Program-made: the position numbers and the translations under genes
Shown: positions 1 through 8,393 of the stretch, piece by piece
Layout: each line of letters begins with the position of its first letter
How positions within the stretch are numbered: the first letter of the stretch is position 1
Notes under the pieces: generated by a model
Databases searched by the model: none
What the model was told of the DNA's origin: nothing
Seen by the model: the letters and a program-made list of their open reading frames with translations, nothing else
Origin: Bacteroides sp. UBA1773
GTDB lineage: Bacteria; Bacteroidota; Bacteroidia; Bacteroidales; Bacteroidaceae
DNA: 48,182 bases
Direction of reading: 5' to 3'
NCBI GenBank assembly: GCA_002315285.1
Contig: DCGR01000061.1
Location: forward strand, 1 to 48,182

Positions 1-38
1 TTCGTTAACTTGCGAAACTTGAATACAAATATAAAAAA

Positions 39-1580
39 ATGGCACAGGAAGACGTTTTCAAAAAAATCGTATCACATTGCAAAGAATATGGTTTCGTATT
101 CCCCTCAAGTGATATTTACGATGGTTTAGGCGCCGTGTATGACTATGGTCAGATGGGCGTTGAGATGAAAAACAACATAAAGAACTACTGGTGGCAGAGC
201 ATGGTGTTGCTGCACGATAATATTGTGGGTATAGACTCGAGCATTTTCATGCATCCTACCATTTGGAAAGCTTCAGGACATGTTGATGCCTTCAACGATC
301 CGTTGATTGACAACCGTGATTCCAAGAAACGTTATCGTGCGGATGTGCTGATAGAGGATCAACTTGCCAAATATGACGAAAAAATAGAGAAGGAAGTTGC
401 CAAGGCAGCCAAGCGGTTTGGCGAGAATTTTGACGAGGCACAATATAGAGCCACTTCGAAGAATGTGTTGGAGCATCAGACCAAACGTGACGCGTTGCAC
501 GAAAGATTCTCAAAGGCACTCAATGCCAATGATCTGGATGAACTGAAACAAATCATTCTGGATGAGGGCATCGTATGCCCCATTTCGGGTACGCGCAACT
601 GGACTGACGTTCGCCAGTTCAACTTGATGTTTTCTACGGAAATGGGTTCTACAGCCGATTCGAACATGAAAATTTATCTGCGTCCGGAAACAGCACAGGG
701 AATTTTTGTGAACTACTTGAATGTGCAGAAAACGGGACGAATGAAAATACCATTTGGAATCGCTCAAATTGGCAAGGCCTTCCGTAATGAAATCGTGGCA
801 CGCCAGTTCATATTCCGTATGCGTGAGTTTGAACAGATGGAGATGCAATTCTTTGTGAAGCCTGGTACTGAGCTTGAATGGTTCAAGCAGTGGAAGGAAA
901 CTCGTTTGAAATGGCATAAGGCTCTTGGATTTGGCGATGACCACTATCGTTTCCACGATCATGATAAGTTGGCTCACTATGCCAATGCTGCCACTGACAT
1001 CGAGTTCTTGATGCCGTTCGGATTCAAGGAGGTTGAAGGTGTTCATAGTCGTACGAACTTCGACCTTTCGCAACACGAGAAATATTCAGGCAAACAAATC
1101 AAGTATTTTGATCCTGAACTCAACGAAAGTTACACTCCGTTTGTGATAGAAACGAGTATTGGTGTTGACCGTATGTTCCTGAGTGTGATGTGTGCATCTT
1201 ATTGTGAGGAGACTTTGGGAAATGGCGAGTCGCGTGTAGTGCTGAAACTCCCGGCAGCCCTTGCTCCTATAAAATTGGCTGTCTTGCCATTGGTAAAGAA
1301 GGATGGACTGCCAGAAAAGGCTCGTGAAATCATGAACGACCTGAAGTTCCATTTCAATTGCCAGTATGATGAGAAGGATTCTATCGGAAAGCGTTATCGT
1401 CGTCAGGATGCGATAGGTACTCCTTATTGTATTACCGTGGACCATGACACGCTGACCGACAACTGTGTGACTCTGCGTAATCGTGATACCATGCAGCAGG
1501 AACGTGTGGACATCAGTGCACTGAACAGCATCATTGCCGACAAGGTAAGCATTACATCATTGCTGAAGACGTTACAATAA
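39..1580 (+). CDS. glyS: Glycyl-tRNA synthetase, single-chain dimeric type
   Basis: Charges tRNA-Gly with glycine in the cytoplasm. The 513-residue protein is a class II synthetase of the alpha2 (eukaryote/Gram-positive-like) type, not the alpha2beta2 type. The N-terminus has the GlyRS signature (EYGFVFPSSDIYDGLG), class II motif 2 is visible as FRNEIVARQF followed by REFEQMEMQFF, and motif 3 as GVDRMF near the end of the catalytic core. The last ~100 residues are the anticodon-binding domain (APIKLAVLPL...). Length is normal for the family. The ATG at 39 is directly followed by the conserved N-terminus and no upstream in-frame start fits. The FKBP gene follows after 7 nt and is probably co-transcribed. 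Confidence 0.97.
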   Translation: MAQEDVFKKIVSHCKEYGFVFPSSDIYDGLGAVYDYGQMGVEMKNNIKNYWWQSMVLLHDNIVGIDSSIFMHPTIWKASGHVDAFNDPLIDNRDSKKRYRADVLIEDQLAKYDEKIEKEVAKAAKRFGENFDEAQYRATSKNVLEHQTKRDALHERFSKALNANDLDELKQIILDEGIVCPISGTRNWTDVRQFNLMFSTEMGSTADSNMKIYLRPETAQGIFVNYLNVQKTGRMKIPFGIAQIGKAFRNEIVARQFIFRMREFEQMEMQFFVKPGTELEWFKQWKETRLKWHKALGFGDDHYRFHDHDKLAHYANAATDIEFLMPFGFKEVEGVHSRTNFDLSQHEKYSGKQIKYFDPELNESYTPFVIETSIGVDRMFLSVMCASYCEETLGNGESRVVLKLPAALAPIKLAVLPLVKKDGLPEKAREIMNDLKFHFNCQYDEKDSIGKRYRRQDAIGTPYCITVDHDTLTDNCVTLRNRDTMQQERVDISALNSIIADKVSITSLLKTLQ

Positions 1581-1587
1581 ACAAAAT

Positions 1588-2166
1588 ATGAAGAAATCCG
1601 TATTCGCCCTCCTTTTGTTATCCATCGGTGTCGTAGCTTGTTCCGAGGACAACAATGACGTAGATTATTACCACAATTGGGTGGGACGCAATCAGCAGTA
1701 CATCGACTCGATTGCCCAAGTCGCAAAGGACAATCCTGGATGGTTGTCATTCCATACATATAAATACCCTGTCACATCGGCAAATGCTGGCGTAAACGAA
1801 TTCGTCTATGCAAAACCTATTGAAAGTGGTTCTGGCACAACTTCTCCTTTTTTCACAGACTCTGTAGAAGTATATTATAGAGGAAGGTTAATTCCCTTGT
1901 ACGATGGTACGGAGGTGGTGTTCGACCAGAATTATCGTGGGGAATTGAATCTCCATATAGCAGTACCGAGCAAGTTCAGTGTAGCAGGTGTCGTGTCGGG
2001 GTGGACTACGGCATTGATGCAAATGCACGAAGGGGATTATTGGACTATCTATATTCCCACGGATTTAGGGTATGGCTCAACCAAGATGACGGATATTCCT
2101 GCATATTCCACTTTGATTTTTGATGTGTATCTGAAAAAGATTATCCGAATGGAAAGTAAGGAATAG
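1588..2166 (+). CDS. FKBP-type peptidyl-prolyl isomerase lipoprotein
   Basis: Probable envelope folding catalyst that isomerises Xaa-Pro bonds. Residues 1-18 form a lipoprotein signal peptide with lipobox VVAC, so the mature protein is probably lipid-anchored. The FKBP fold occupies roughly residues 90-187: a YYRGRL strand, VVSGWTTALMQMHEGDYW, IPTDLGYGS and a final IFDVYLKKI strand. The 192-residue length is typical of short Bacteroidales FKBP lipoproteins. The gene lies 7 nt after glyS and ends just before a strong hairpin terminator. The substrate cannot be inferred. Confidence 0.9.
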   Translation: MKKSVFALLLLSIGVVACSEDNNDVDYYHNWVGRNQQYIDSIAQVAKDNPGWLSFHTYKYPVTSANAGVNEFVYAKPIESGSGTTSPFFTDSVEVYYRGRLIPLYDGTEVVFDQNYRGELNLHIAVPSKFSVAGVVSGWTTALMQMHEGDYWTIYIPTDLGYGSTKMTDIPAYSTLIFDVYLKKIIRMESKE

Positions 2167-2183
2167 GGAGAGAACGATTTACG

Positions 2184-2213
2184 AAAAAAGAGCGGATAAC
2201 CGCTCTTTTTTTG
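2184..2213. terminator. Bidirectional terminator between FKBP gene and tRNA-Pro
   Basis: Hairpin AGAGCGG-ATAA-CCGCTCT flanked by an A-run on the left and a T-run on the right. It therefore reads as an intrinsic terminator on both strands, serving glyS-FKBP (+) and tRNA-Pro (-). Confidence 0.85.
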
Positions 2214-2286
2214 TCGGAATGAGGCGACTCGAACGCCCGACCCCTACGTCCCGAACGTAGTGCGCTACCAACTGCGCTACATTCCG
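2214..2286 (-). tRNA. tRNA-Pro (anticodon CGG)
   Basis: Folds as a cloverleaf on the minus strand. The acceptor stem is CGGAATG/CATTCCG with discriminator A, and it has the C1-G72 pair characteristic of proline tRNAs. The anticodon stem CTACG/CGTAG closes the loop TTCGGGA, giving anticodon CGG, and the T loop is TTCGAGT. CCA is not encoded, so it must be added after transcription. Confidence 0.95.
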
Positions 2287-2299
2287 ATTTTTTCGGGTA

Positions 2300-2330
2300 C
2301 AAAGGTAAGGCTATTTTTCAGAATAACAAA
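2300..2330 (-). promoter_or_regulatory. Bacteroidetes-type promoter for tRNA-Pro
   Basis: On the minus strand TTTG (2327-2330), a 19-nt spacer, then TACCTTTG (2300-2307). This matches the Bacteroidetes sigma consensus TTTG-N19-TAnnTTTG. It ends 14 nt upstream of the tRNA 5' end. Confidence 0.8.
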
Positions 2331-2359
2331 AGTATTTTCATTCTTTTTGGAAATCTGAC

Positions 2360-3043
2360 CTAAAATGATTGGTCCGTAGCTGTTCCCTCATGCTTATCCT
2401 GTGATGATTCATATTCATTCCGAACCGCATCATAGAATGCAACAGTTGTAGCGGTAATGTATGGATAAATCCAGATGAAGCCTATTCCCAATGTGATCAG
2501 ACCCAACAGAAACCATCCGATGAAGGACAAGATAAGTAGGAAATACTGCATCTTGTGGCCACGCATGATGTCGGAGCTGCGTGTGATGGCATCGTCGTAC
2601 GAGAGTTCCGGATAATCATACAACACGTATGCCGTCATGCTGTAGCTGATGGCTTTGATGATACCAGGGACAATGAGAAGCAGGGTCCAAAACATGATAT
2701 AGATTTGCTTCACAAACATTGTCAGCAAAACGCGCCACACGTCCTGATAGGCGCGGTACATCGATGTGATGCCAGCATCTGATAGCAGTACTAATCCTCT
2801 TTTGTGGGTTAGGAACATCCAAACGTAGCCCACTTCGAGAGGCAGCAATGCGAGGCCCAAGATGAATGAGCATGTGAATAATGGGAAAATCGATCCCGTT
2901 CCAGGTTGCCCGATTATGACGGAAGGAATCTGGCCGACAAGCCATGCAAATAGCAGATAGACAAAAGTGAACAATGCCGCACTGTTCAAGTGTCCAGTCA
3001 GGAGGCTACGACCCTCTGCACGAAATTCTGAAATGGTCTTCAT
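2360..3043 (-). CDS. DUF975-like integral membrane protein
   Basis: A 227-residue membrane protein with about five or six hydrophobic segments. The N-terminal MKTISEFRAEGRSLL, the glycine-rich membrane segments and GITSMYRAYQDVWR followed by a helix resemble the DUF975 family as I remember it; function is unknown. The ATG at 3043 is preferred over the TTG at 3070, because the family-like N-terminus starts there and a promoter overlaps the TTG. The gene stands alone, divergent from the glycerophosphodiesterase gene. The charged C-terminal tail (SSQDKHEGTATDQSF) is probably cytoplasmic. Confidence 0.75.
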   Translation of the reverse strand: MKTISEFRAEGRSLLTGHLNSAALFTFVYLLFAWLVGQIPSVIIGQPGTGSIFPLFTCSFILGLALLPLEVGYVWMFLTHKRGLVLLSDAGITSMYRAYQDVWRVLLTMFVKQIYIMFWTLLLIVPGIIKAISYSMTAYVLYDYPELSYDDAITRSSDIMRGHKMQYFLLILSFIGWFLLGLITLGIGFIWIYPYITATTVAFYDAVRNEYESSQDKHEGTATDQSF

Positions 3044-3067
3044 ATACGAAACAATTGAATGATGCAG

Positions 3068-3097
3068 CAAATTTATTAAAAAGAAACTGATTTCAAA
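3068..3097 (-). promoter_or_regulatory. Candidate promoter for the DUF975-like gene
   Basis: Minus strand TTTG (3094-3097), an 18-nt spacer, then TAAATTTG (3068-3075). It lies back to back with the promoter of the divergent phosphodiesterase gene. Confidence 0.55.
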
Positions 3098-3103
3098 ACA
3101 ATT

Positions 3104-3135
3104 TTTGAGATTTTCAAGTTTTTGTCGTACTTTTG
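3104..3135 (+). promoter_or_regulatory. Promoter for the glycerophosphodiesterase gene
   Basis: TTTG (3104-3107), a 20-nt spacer, then TACTTTTG (3128-3135), a full match to the Bacteroidetes consensus. Transcription would start near 3142, which supports the ATG at 3157 and argues against the TTG at 3133. Confidence 0.75.
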
Positions 3136-3156
3136 TCCATCATACCAAATATTGCA

Positions 3157-3987
3157 ATGACTATGAACAAGAGATTTCAATTTACGACCTTTCTCGCTTG
3201 CCTATTTATTTGTGCGGCTGCCCAAGAGCAAACAATCAGAGTGTTTTCACATCGGGGTGGACGAATGGAACACGATGAAAACACCATGGCGGCCTTTCAA
3301 ACCAGTTACGATGCAGGTTATAGAGGTTTCGAAACCGATGTGCGGATGACCAAGGACGGCGATTTGGTCATCACACACGACACTTCTCTGGAGCGTACTA
3401 CCAATGGTACAGGAACGGTGGAACAGAAAACAGCCGCCGAGATCCGGCAACTCGACACCAAAGGTGGACATAAGATGCTTTTCTTGGATGAGTTGCTTGA
3501 TTGGCTGAAGGATAAGAATGGTTTGTATGTGGAGTTTGAATTGAAGACAACTCCTGTCGATACTTATCCGCAGGATATTTTGGAAGCCTATTGTGACAAG
3601 CTTTACAAGAAGGTAATGGCCAATAAGCCTGCCGATGCAATGTACTTGTTTACTTCTGGTGATTACCGTGGCTTACGCTATCTGCAACAAAAATATGGTT
3701 GCGATAATTTGCTGCTGATTACGGGAAAGCCTTGTTCTGACGAGACCATTGATTTGTGTCTGGCTATGGGCATCAAGCGTTTGGGCGCAACCATGAGTGG
3801 CAGCAGCCGGTCGGCCGTAAAGAAAGCCCATGAAAAAGGACTTATTGTGAGTCTGTGGCCAGGACAATCGACCGATGACTTGGTTTATGGTGCCTATGTG
3901 GGTGCGGATTTTTTATGTACGGACATACCACTGGAGTACATGAAATTCCATCAAACACAGATGCCTTGGTTGAAGATAGTTTATTAG
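3157..3987 (+). CDS. Glycerophosphodiester phosphodiesterase, secreted
   Basis: Hydrolyses glycerophosphodiesters to glycerol-3-phosphate and an alcohol, probably in the periplasm. A cleavable signal peptide (MNKRFQFTTFLACLFICAAAQ, then EQ) precedes a GDPD TIM barrel. Family motifs are SHRGG with the catalytic His, DENTMAAF, GFETDVRMTKDGDLVITHD (metal-binding Glu/Asp and the second catalytic His) and VEFELKT. The C-terminal half carries LIVSLWPG and GADFLCTD, the usual end of the barrel. At about 275 residues it is a normal single-domain enzyme. The start is 3157 or 3163 (two nearby ATGs); both keep the signal peptide. Confidence 0.9.
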   Translation: MTMNKRFQFTTFLACLFICAAAQEQTIRVFSHRGGRMEHDENTMAAFQTSYDAGYRGFETDVRMTKDGDLVITHDTSLERTTNGTGTVEQKTAAEIRQLDTKGGHKMLFLDELLDWLKDKNGLYVEFELKTTPVDTYPQDILEAYCDKLYKKVMANKPADAMYLFTSGDYRGLRYLQQKYGCDNLLLITGKPCSDETIDLCLAMGIKRLGATMSGSSRSAVKKAHEKGLIVSLWPGQSTDDLVYGAYVGADFLCTDIPLEYMKFHQTQMPWLKIVY

Positions 3988-4075
3988 TCTGCCATTGGCC
4001 TTCATCGAAAGCTGGCTAGAACGGCCAACAATGGGGATAATGAGATTTGCCTTTTCCCCGTCGTTTGTAAGACAA

Positions 4076-4139
4076 GGTGCTAGCACCATCAATGAGAAAA
4101 TAGAACCACGTAATGGGGAAACAAACCTGCTACGTGGTT
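4076..4139. terminator. Hairpins between convergent genes
   Basis: The 150-bp gap between the phosphodiesterase gene (+) and the ABC ATPase gene (-) holds a perfect 12-bp palindrome GGTGCTAGCACC (4076-4087). It also holds a 9-bp stem AACCACGTA/TACGTGGTT (4104-4112 with 4131-4139) that abuts the ATPase stop codon. The second is a plausible bidirectional terminator, although its T-runs are weak. Confidence 0.45.
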
Positions 4140-4933
4140 TATTCGTATTCAGGGCATGGTGTGTTTTCTGCGTTGTGATGGTGATTTTTCAACACCCTGT
4201 GAGGAAGATTACCATGACCGAGCAACTCGATGGGACAGCCAAAGTTCTTTTCTAACCATTCTTCAGATATTTCCGTGTCGGGATGATAATCTACGCTCTC
4301 GTTTACACAAGCAATTGTCTTCACATTCTGCAATACTGTGCCAATATCATGGCTTACCAAAATCACTGCCCGTTCCTGGTTTATTCTTTCGAGTAAGTCA
4401 TATAGTTTTGTTTCGAATTTCCTATCCAAATATGTATTGGGCTCATCAAGAATCACTACATCAGGATCTGAAATCACAGCACGACCCAATAGCACTCGTT
4501 GCAACTCTCCTCCGCTCAATGTGCCTATCGGACGTTTTTGCAAACCTTCCAATCCCATTTGTTGAGCCACAGTTTCGGCTTGTAGGCATTGTTCGGTGGT
4601 ATAGTGTTCCATGATGTGTCCTTGGGGCTTCAACCCTGAAAGAATCACATCAATGACGGAGATAGGAAAGCGCTTGTCCAGATTATTATATTGGGGAAGG
4701 TAACCGATACGAATGTCTGATGTAGGTTTTCCATATCGGTAAAATGTGATTTTACCAGTTGCAGGTTTAATGAGTCCAAGAATTGATTTTACCAATGTTG
4801 TCTTCCCGCCACCATTTGGTCCTATTATCCCTAAGAAGTCATGTTCAAACACTGTAAGGTTAACATCGTGTAATACACGTGTTCCGTTAAACTCGATGGT
4901 AAGATGCTGTATGTCGATAATCGGGTGTTTCAT
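4139..4933 (-). CDS. Metal (probably zinc) ABC transporter ATPase, ZnuC-like
   Basis: Cytoplasmic ATPase expected to power uptake of Zn2+ (or Mn2+). The 264-residue protein has all ABC elements: Walker A GPNGGGKTT, Q-loop LPQYN, signature LSGGELQRV, Walker B VVILDEPNTYLD and H-loop VSHD. GPNGGGKTT and the short domain resemble the ZnuC/MntB group. The ATG at 4933 overlaps the upstream stop as ATGA, indicating translational coupling to the gene encoding the ZnuA-like binding domain; the 13-codon upstream extension is not needed. No permease gene follows, since the next gene is convergent. The His-rich loop of the partner favours zinc. Confidence 0.88.
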   Translation of the reverse strand: MKHPIIDIQHLTIEFNGTRVLHDVNLTVFEHDFLGIIGPNGGGKTTLVKSILGLIKPATGKITFYRYGKPTSDIRIGYLPQYNNLDKRFPISVIDVILSGLKPQGHIMEHYTTEQCLQAETVAQQMGLEGLQKRPIGTLSGGELQRVLLGRAVISDPDVVILDEPNTYLDRKFETKLYDLLERINQERAVILVSHDIGTVLQNVKTIACVNESVDYHPDTEISEEWLEKNFGCPIELLGHGNLPHRVLKNHHHNAENTPCPEYE

Positions 4934-6189
4934 TGCAGTGCTTTGGCTGTCTTTAGCAGTTCGTCCGACCATGAGTAATCGAGTGGGTTGATGGTGACAA
5001 TTTGCAATTGTAGCTCATTGGCAATGACTTGGGCATGTCTGGTGTCAAATTCTTTTTGGACGAATATCACTTTCACACTCTTTTGCTTGCAAAGGGTTAT
5101 CAGTTCTTGCAGGTATGCTGGAGATGGTTCTTTCCCTTCGTTTTCAATGCTTATTTGCTGTAAGCCATAGTCGCGGGCGAAATAGCTGAGTGCAGGATGG
5201 TAGATGAGAAACGCTTTGCTTTTATTATTAAGCACAGTGCGTATCTGTTGGTCCACTTGTTGAATGATATGTGTCAGGCTGTCGTGACGTGCCATATATT
5301 CCGTCTTATGTACACTGTCGAGTTTACACAGGGCATCGCAAACATTGTCGGCAATGATAATTCCGTTGATAGTAGAATTCCATATATGTGGTTCGACATC
5401 GGTTCCTTTGTGAGCCTCTTCAACATGATGGTGCTGATGCCCATGGATCAACTCGATCTTATTTGACATGTCAAATGTAGGGAGTTTTGGCGCATTGTTG
5501 CTGATGCGGTCCATCCATGCTTGTTCAAAACCAATATAGCCAATCCGAAAGAACGCATCGCTCTCTGCCAATTCGACCATTTGTTGTGGCGTGGGGTCGT
5601 ATGTTTCTGGGCTTGTACCTTCTGGTACGAGGCTTACGACTTTGAAATTATTGCCTGCAATGTTCTCTGTGAAATATCTTAGTGGTTCGATGCTCACTGT
5701 GATTGTAGGCACGGATTGAGTCTGAACTGAACAACTGGAGAAAAAATTGACGATTCCCCAAGCGCCAAGTACTAAAATCACGTAACGCAACAATTTCCCG
5801 ATGCTCATCGATAATAGCACTATGAGTGAGTTGCTTCGCATCAGACCAAGGGTGATGGTGATGGCACTACCCAAGAATGGCACGAAAGCAAAAAAAGCCA
5901 TCCATGCGCCACGGCCACTAATAAAACGTTTCGTCTTTTCGATTTTCTCATCCGACAGTTTGAAAAATTTTTGCACCCATTCAGGTTTTCCAAGAAATCC
6001 CATATAATAGCAAGTCATGCCTCCACTTACATTTCCTATCATGGCAAACAAGATGGTGAGAATCGGATCCATGCCCAAAGCATAACAAGCCAACACCAAT
6101 GCTTCCGAACTGAAGGGTAATACACTACCTGCGATGAAGGAGCCGAAGGTTAGTCCAAGATAGCCCCAAGTATTGATAAATTCTTCCAT
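4930..6189 (-). CDS. YqaA-like membrane domain joined to ZnuA-like metal-binding domain
   Basis: One 419-residue frame contains two usually separate proteins. Residues 1-150 are a YqaA/DedA-type (VTT, SNARE-associated) membrane domain with re-entrant-like segments and the motif RFISGRGAWMAFFAFVPFLG. Residues ~160-419 are a periplasmic metal-binding protein of the ZnuA cluster. Visible metal-ligand candidates are His268 (PHIW), His331 (YHPALSYFARDYG) and Asp404, plus a His-rich loop at 249-260 (HGHQHHH). Between them, Met128 to Cys153 reads exactly like a lipoprotein signal peptide (MSIGKLLRYVILVLG..., FSSC lipobox). The product may be a true fusion, be cleaved at Cys153, or be accompanied by internal initiation at 5808. 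It overlaps the upstream gene by 40 nt and the ATPase gene by 4 nt. Confidence 0.85.
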   Translation of the reverse strand: MEEFINTWGYLGLTFGSFIAGSVLPFSSEALVLACYALGMDPILTILFAMIGNVSGGMTCYYMGFLGKPEWVQKFFKLSDEKIEKTKRFISGRGAWMAFFAFVPFLGSAITITLGLMRSNSLIVLLSMSIGKLLRYVILVLGAWGIVNFFSSCSVQTQSVPTITVSIEPLRYFTENIAGNNFKVVSLVPEGTSPETYDPTPQQMVELAESDAFFRIGYIGFEQAWMDRISNNAPKLPTFDMSNKIELIHGHQHHHVEEAHKGTDVEPHIWNSTINGIIIADNVCDALCKLDSVHKTEYMARHDSLTHIIQQVDQQIRTVLNNKSKAFLIYHPALSYFARDYGLQQISIENEGKEPSPAYLQELITLCKQKSVKVIFVQKEFDTRHAQVIANELQLQIVTINPLDYSWSDELLKTAKALQ

Positions 6190-7100
6190 ACGTTAACTGC
6201 CAGAATTATAATAAAAGCATAGGTGCTCATCATCATCGTCAACTTTGGCGAAATTACACTCCCATGTGTTACGAAGTATGCGACGAAGAGTATGCCAGTG
6301 AAGATTTCCATGGGTAAGAATATCGGTAGATACTGAGGAAATATGACTGCCAAGGCTACGATATATAAGAAAAAGAAAGCAAGGCAAATGAAAACCAGTC
6401 GTGTGCGGAGTTGGAATGAATGTACGAACCTGATGTGGCTTATGATGAAAAGACCTAACCACAAGGTGATAGTTACATGCGAAATGACCAGTTCCATCGG
6501 AACTGATGAGTAGGCAAAGAAATGGATTTGACGGATCTCATTCGCGAAGTTCACAAAGAAAGTAAGGTCATCCACCAACAAAGTGTAGGCAAGCATGAAC
6601 CAGAAAGGAACAAGGAGGCCTATCAGTGAAGCTGTCAGTTTCTGTAGGGTTATTGGTGAAATTTTCATTATGCTGAAAAGTACTATTGGCAGCGAAAACA
6701 TCAAAGGTGGAAAGATTATGATTCCGATTGCTAATGCCGAGCACATGTTGAAGGCTGCAACAGGGGCATTCTCAGTGGAGTAACATTCTGCTAAAAAAAA
6801 CAAGGCAAGTGAGTAGGTAAGCACTGCCAATGATTCGCATTGGAAAGCGTGCAAACTTACCAATGCGCCCGATATCCACCACAATAGCAAGAAGGGTAGT
6901 CCGTCTCGTTTTTCCAAGATGTTGTAGTAGTTGTTAAGACTAGTGATTATCAGTCCACAAGCGATCACTATTCCCATCATCAGTAAATCTGACAGTGACT
7001 GCATGAATACAATCCATGACAATAGGCTGATGATGGAAAGCAGCACTTTCAGGTGCGTGCTTAGGAAAAAACTTGATGAGGCTGGAGCGTATAGTTTCAT
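6150..7100 (-). CDS. Polytopic membrane protein of unknown function
   Basis: A 316-residue protein with about eight to ten hydrophobic helices and short loops; no signal peptide or catalytic motif is visible. I do not recognise a characterised family, but it resembles uncharacterised Bacteroidales membrane proteins. It starts 3 nt after the purD stop and its 3' end overlaps the start of the YqaA/ZnuA-like gene by 40 nt, so translation is probably coupled. It does not look like an ABC-3 metal permease, although its position next to a binding protein and ATPase without a permease makes that worth testing. Confidence 0.75.
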   Translation of the reverse strand: MKLYAPASSSFFLSTHLKVLLSIISLLSWIVFMQSLSDLLMMGIVIACGLIITSLNNYYNILEKRDGLPFLLLWWISGALVSLHAFQCESLAVLTYSLALFFLAECYSTENAPVAAFNMCSALAIGIIIFPPLMFSLPIVLFSIMKISPITLQKLTASLIGLLVPFWFMLAYTLLVDDLTFFVNFANEIRQIHFFAYSSVPMELVISHVTITLWLGLFIISHIRFVHSFQLRTRLVFICLAFFFLYIVALAVIFPQYLPIFLPMEIFTGILFVAYFVTHGSVISPKLTMMMSTYAFIIILAVNVWKNLSILGAILD

Positions 7101-7103
7101 TGC

Positions 7104-8372
7104 TTATAGGTCAAAGCCAATGTCTTTGCGGAAATATTTGTCTTGGAAGTCAATGAGGTTCGCTCCAATAAAACTTTGGGTCAATGCTTCTTCTTTGGTT
7201 TTTCCATACGAGCTAACAGCAATCACACGGCCTCCGTTGGTCAGTGTTTGGCCATCTTTCCATGTTGTTCCTGCATGGAACACGATACTGTTCTGGACTC
7301 TTTCAATACCTTCGATGGCATAACCCTTATGGTATGCTTCCGGATAACCTCCAGAAACCAGCATCACGCATACGGCGGTTCGTTGATCAATATCCAGCAC
7401 TTTGTCTTTTAGATTGCCTTGTGCCACACCTTCTAGCAAATCCACAAGGTCACTTTTGATGCGCAACATCACACTTTCGGTTTCCGGATCACCCATTCGC
7501 ACGTTGTATTCTATTACCATGGGTTCTCCTTTCACATTGATAAGCCCGAAGAAGATGAATCCTTTGTAGTCTATTTTTTCTGCGGCAAGTCCTTCGACTG
7601 TTGGACGGATAATGCGGTCTTCCACTTTCTTCATCCACTCCTTCGTGGCAAATGGCACAGGACTGACGCTTCCCATACCACCCGTGTTCAAGCCTTTGTC
7701 GCCCTCTCCAATCCGTTTGTAGTCTTTGGCTTCTGGCAGTATCTTGTAGTCTTTTCCATCGGTCAACACGAATACGGAACATTCAATGCCACTCAGGAAT
7801 TCTTCTATTACCACTGTCGCCGAAGCGTTACCAAACATACCACCCAGCATTTCCCTTAGTTCAGCTTTGGCTTCTGCCAAGGTAGGGAGTATCAATACGC
7901 CTTTGCCTGCACATAGTCCATCGGCTTTCAGCACATAAGGGGCTTCGAGGGTTTCAAGGAAGCGTAAACCTTCGTCGAGCGTGTCGCCAGTGAAACTTTT
8001 GTAGCGAGCTGTAGGAATGTTATGTCGCATCATGAATTGCTTCGCGAAATCCTTGCTTCCCTCAAGAATTGCTCCTGCCTTTGAGGGGCCAATCACCGGG
8101 ATGTCGCAAAGTTTTGCATTGGCGTGGAAGAAGTCATAGATGCCTTTTACCAAGGGATCTTCAGGACCTACAACAACCATGTTCACCTGATGGCTGATAA
8201 CAAACGTCTTTATGGCCTCGAAATCATCGGCTTTCATTGCGATGTTTTCTCCAACACTCATTGTTCCAGCATTGCCTGGAGCTATATACAACTTCTCTAC
8301 TTTCTCGCTTTGTGCGATTTTCCATGCCAAGGCATGTTCTCTACCTCCTGATCCTAACAATAATATCTTCAT
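7104..8372 (-). CDS. purD: Phosphoribosylamine-glycine ligase (GARS)
   Basis: Second step of de novo purine synthesis: joins glycine to 5-phosphoribosylamine using ATP, in the cytoplasm. The 422-residue length is typical. The N-domain begins MKILLLGSGGREHALAWKI, the ATP-grasp part contains YVLKADGLCAGKGV and the GARS signature NVRMGDPETE, and the C-domain starts near VCVMLVSGGYPE. It lies 21 nt after the DPP-IV-like gene, inside the long minus-strand run. The other purine genes are not in the window. Confidence 0.96.
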   Translation of the reverse strand: MKILLLGSGGREHALAWKIAQSEKVEKLYIAPGNAGTMSVGENIAMKADDFEAIKTFVISHQVNMVVVGPEDPLVKGIYDFFHANAKLCDIPVIGPSKAGAILEGSKDFAKQFMMRHNIPTARYKSFTGDTLDEGLRFLETLEAPYVLKADGLCAGKGVLILPTLAEAKAELREMLGGMFGNASATVVIEEFLSGIECSVFVLTDGKDYKILPEAKDYKRIGEGDKGLNTGGMGSVSPVPFATKEWMKKVEDRIIRPTVEGLAAEKIDYKGFIFFGLINVKGEPMVIEYNVRMGDPETESVMLRIKSDLVDLLEGVAQGNLKDKVLDIDQRTAVCVMLVSGGYPEAYHKGYAIEGIERVQNSIVFHAGTTWKDGQTLTNGGRVIAVSSYGKTKEEALTQSFIGANLIDFQDKYFRKDIGFDL

Positions 8373-8393
8373 ATTCGTATTCCGAATGGGTTG

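Noticed and set aside
3995..4255. 86-codon plus-strand frame
   Set aside because: It crosses the intergenic hairpins and runs antisense into the ABC ATPase gene, with no recognisable protein features.
4156..4614. 152-codon plus-strand frame
   Set aside because: Antisense shadow of the ZnuC-like gene, whose ABC motifs are all intact.
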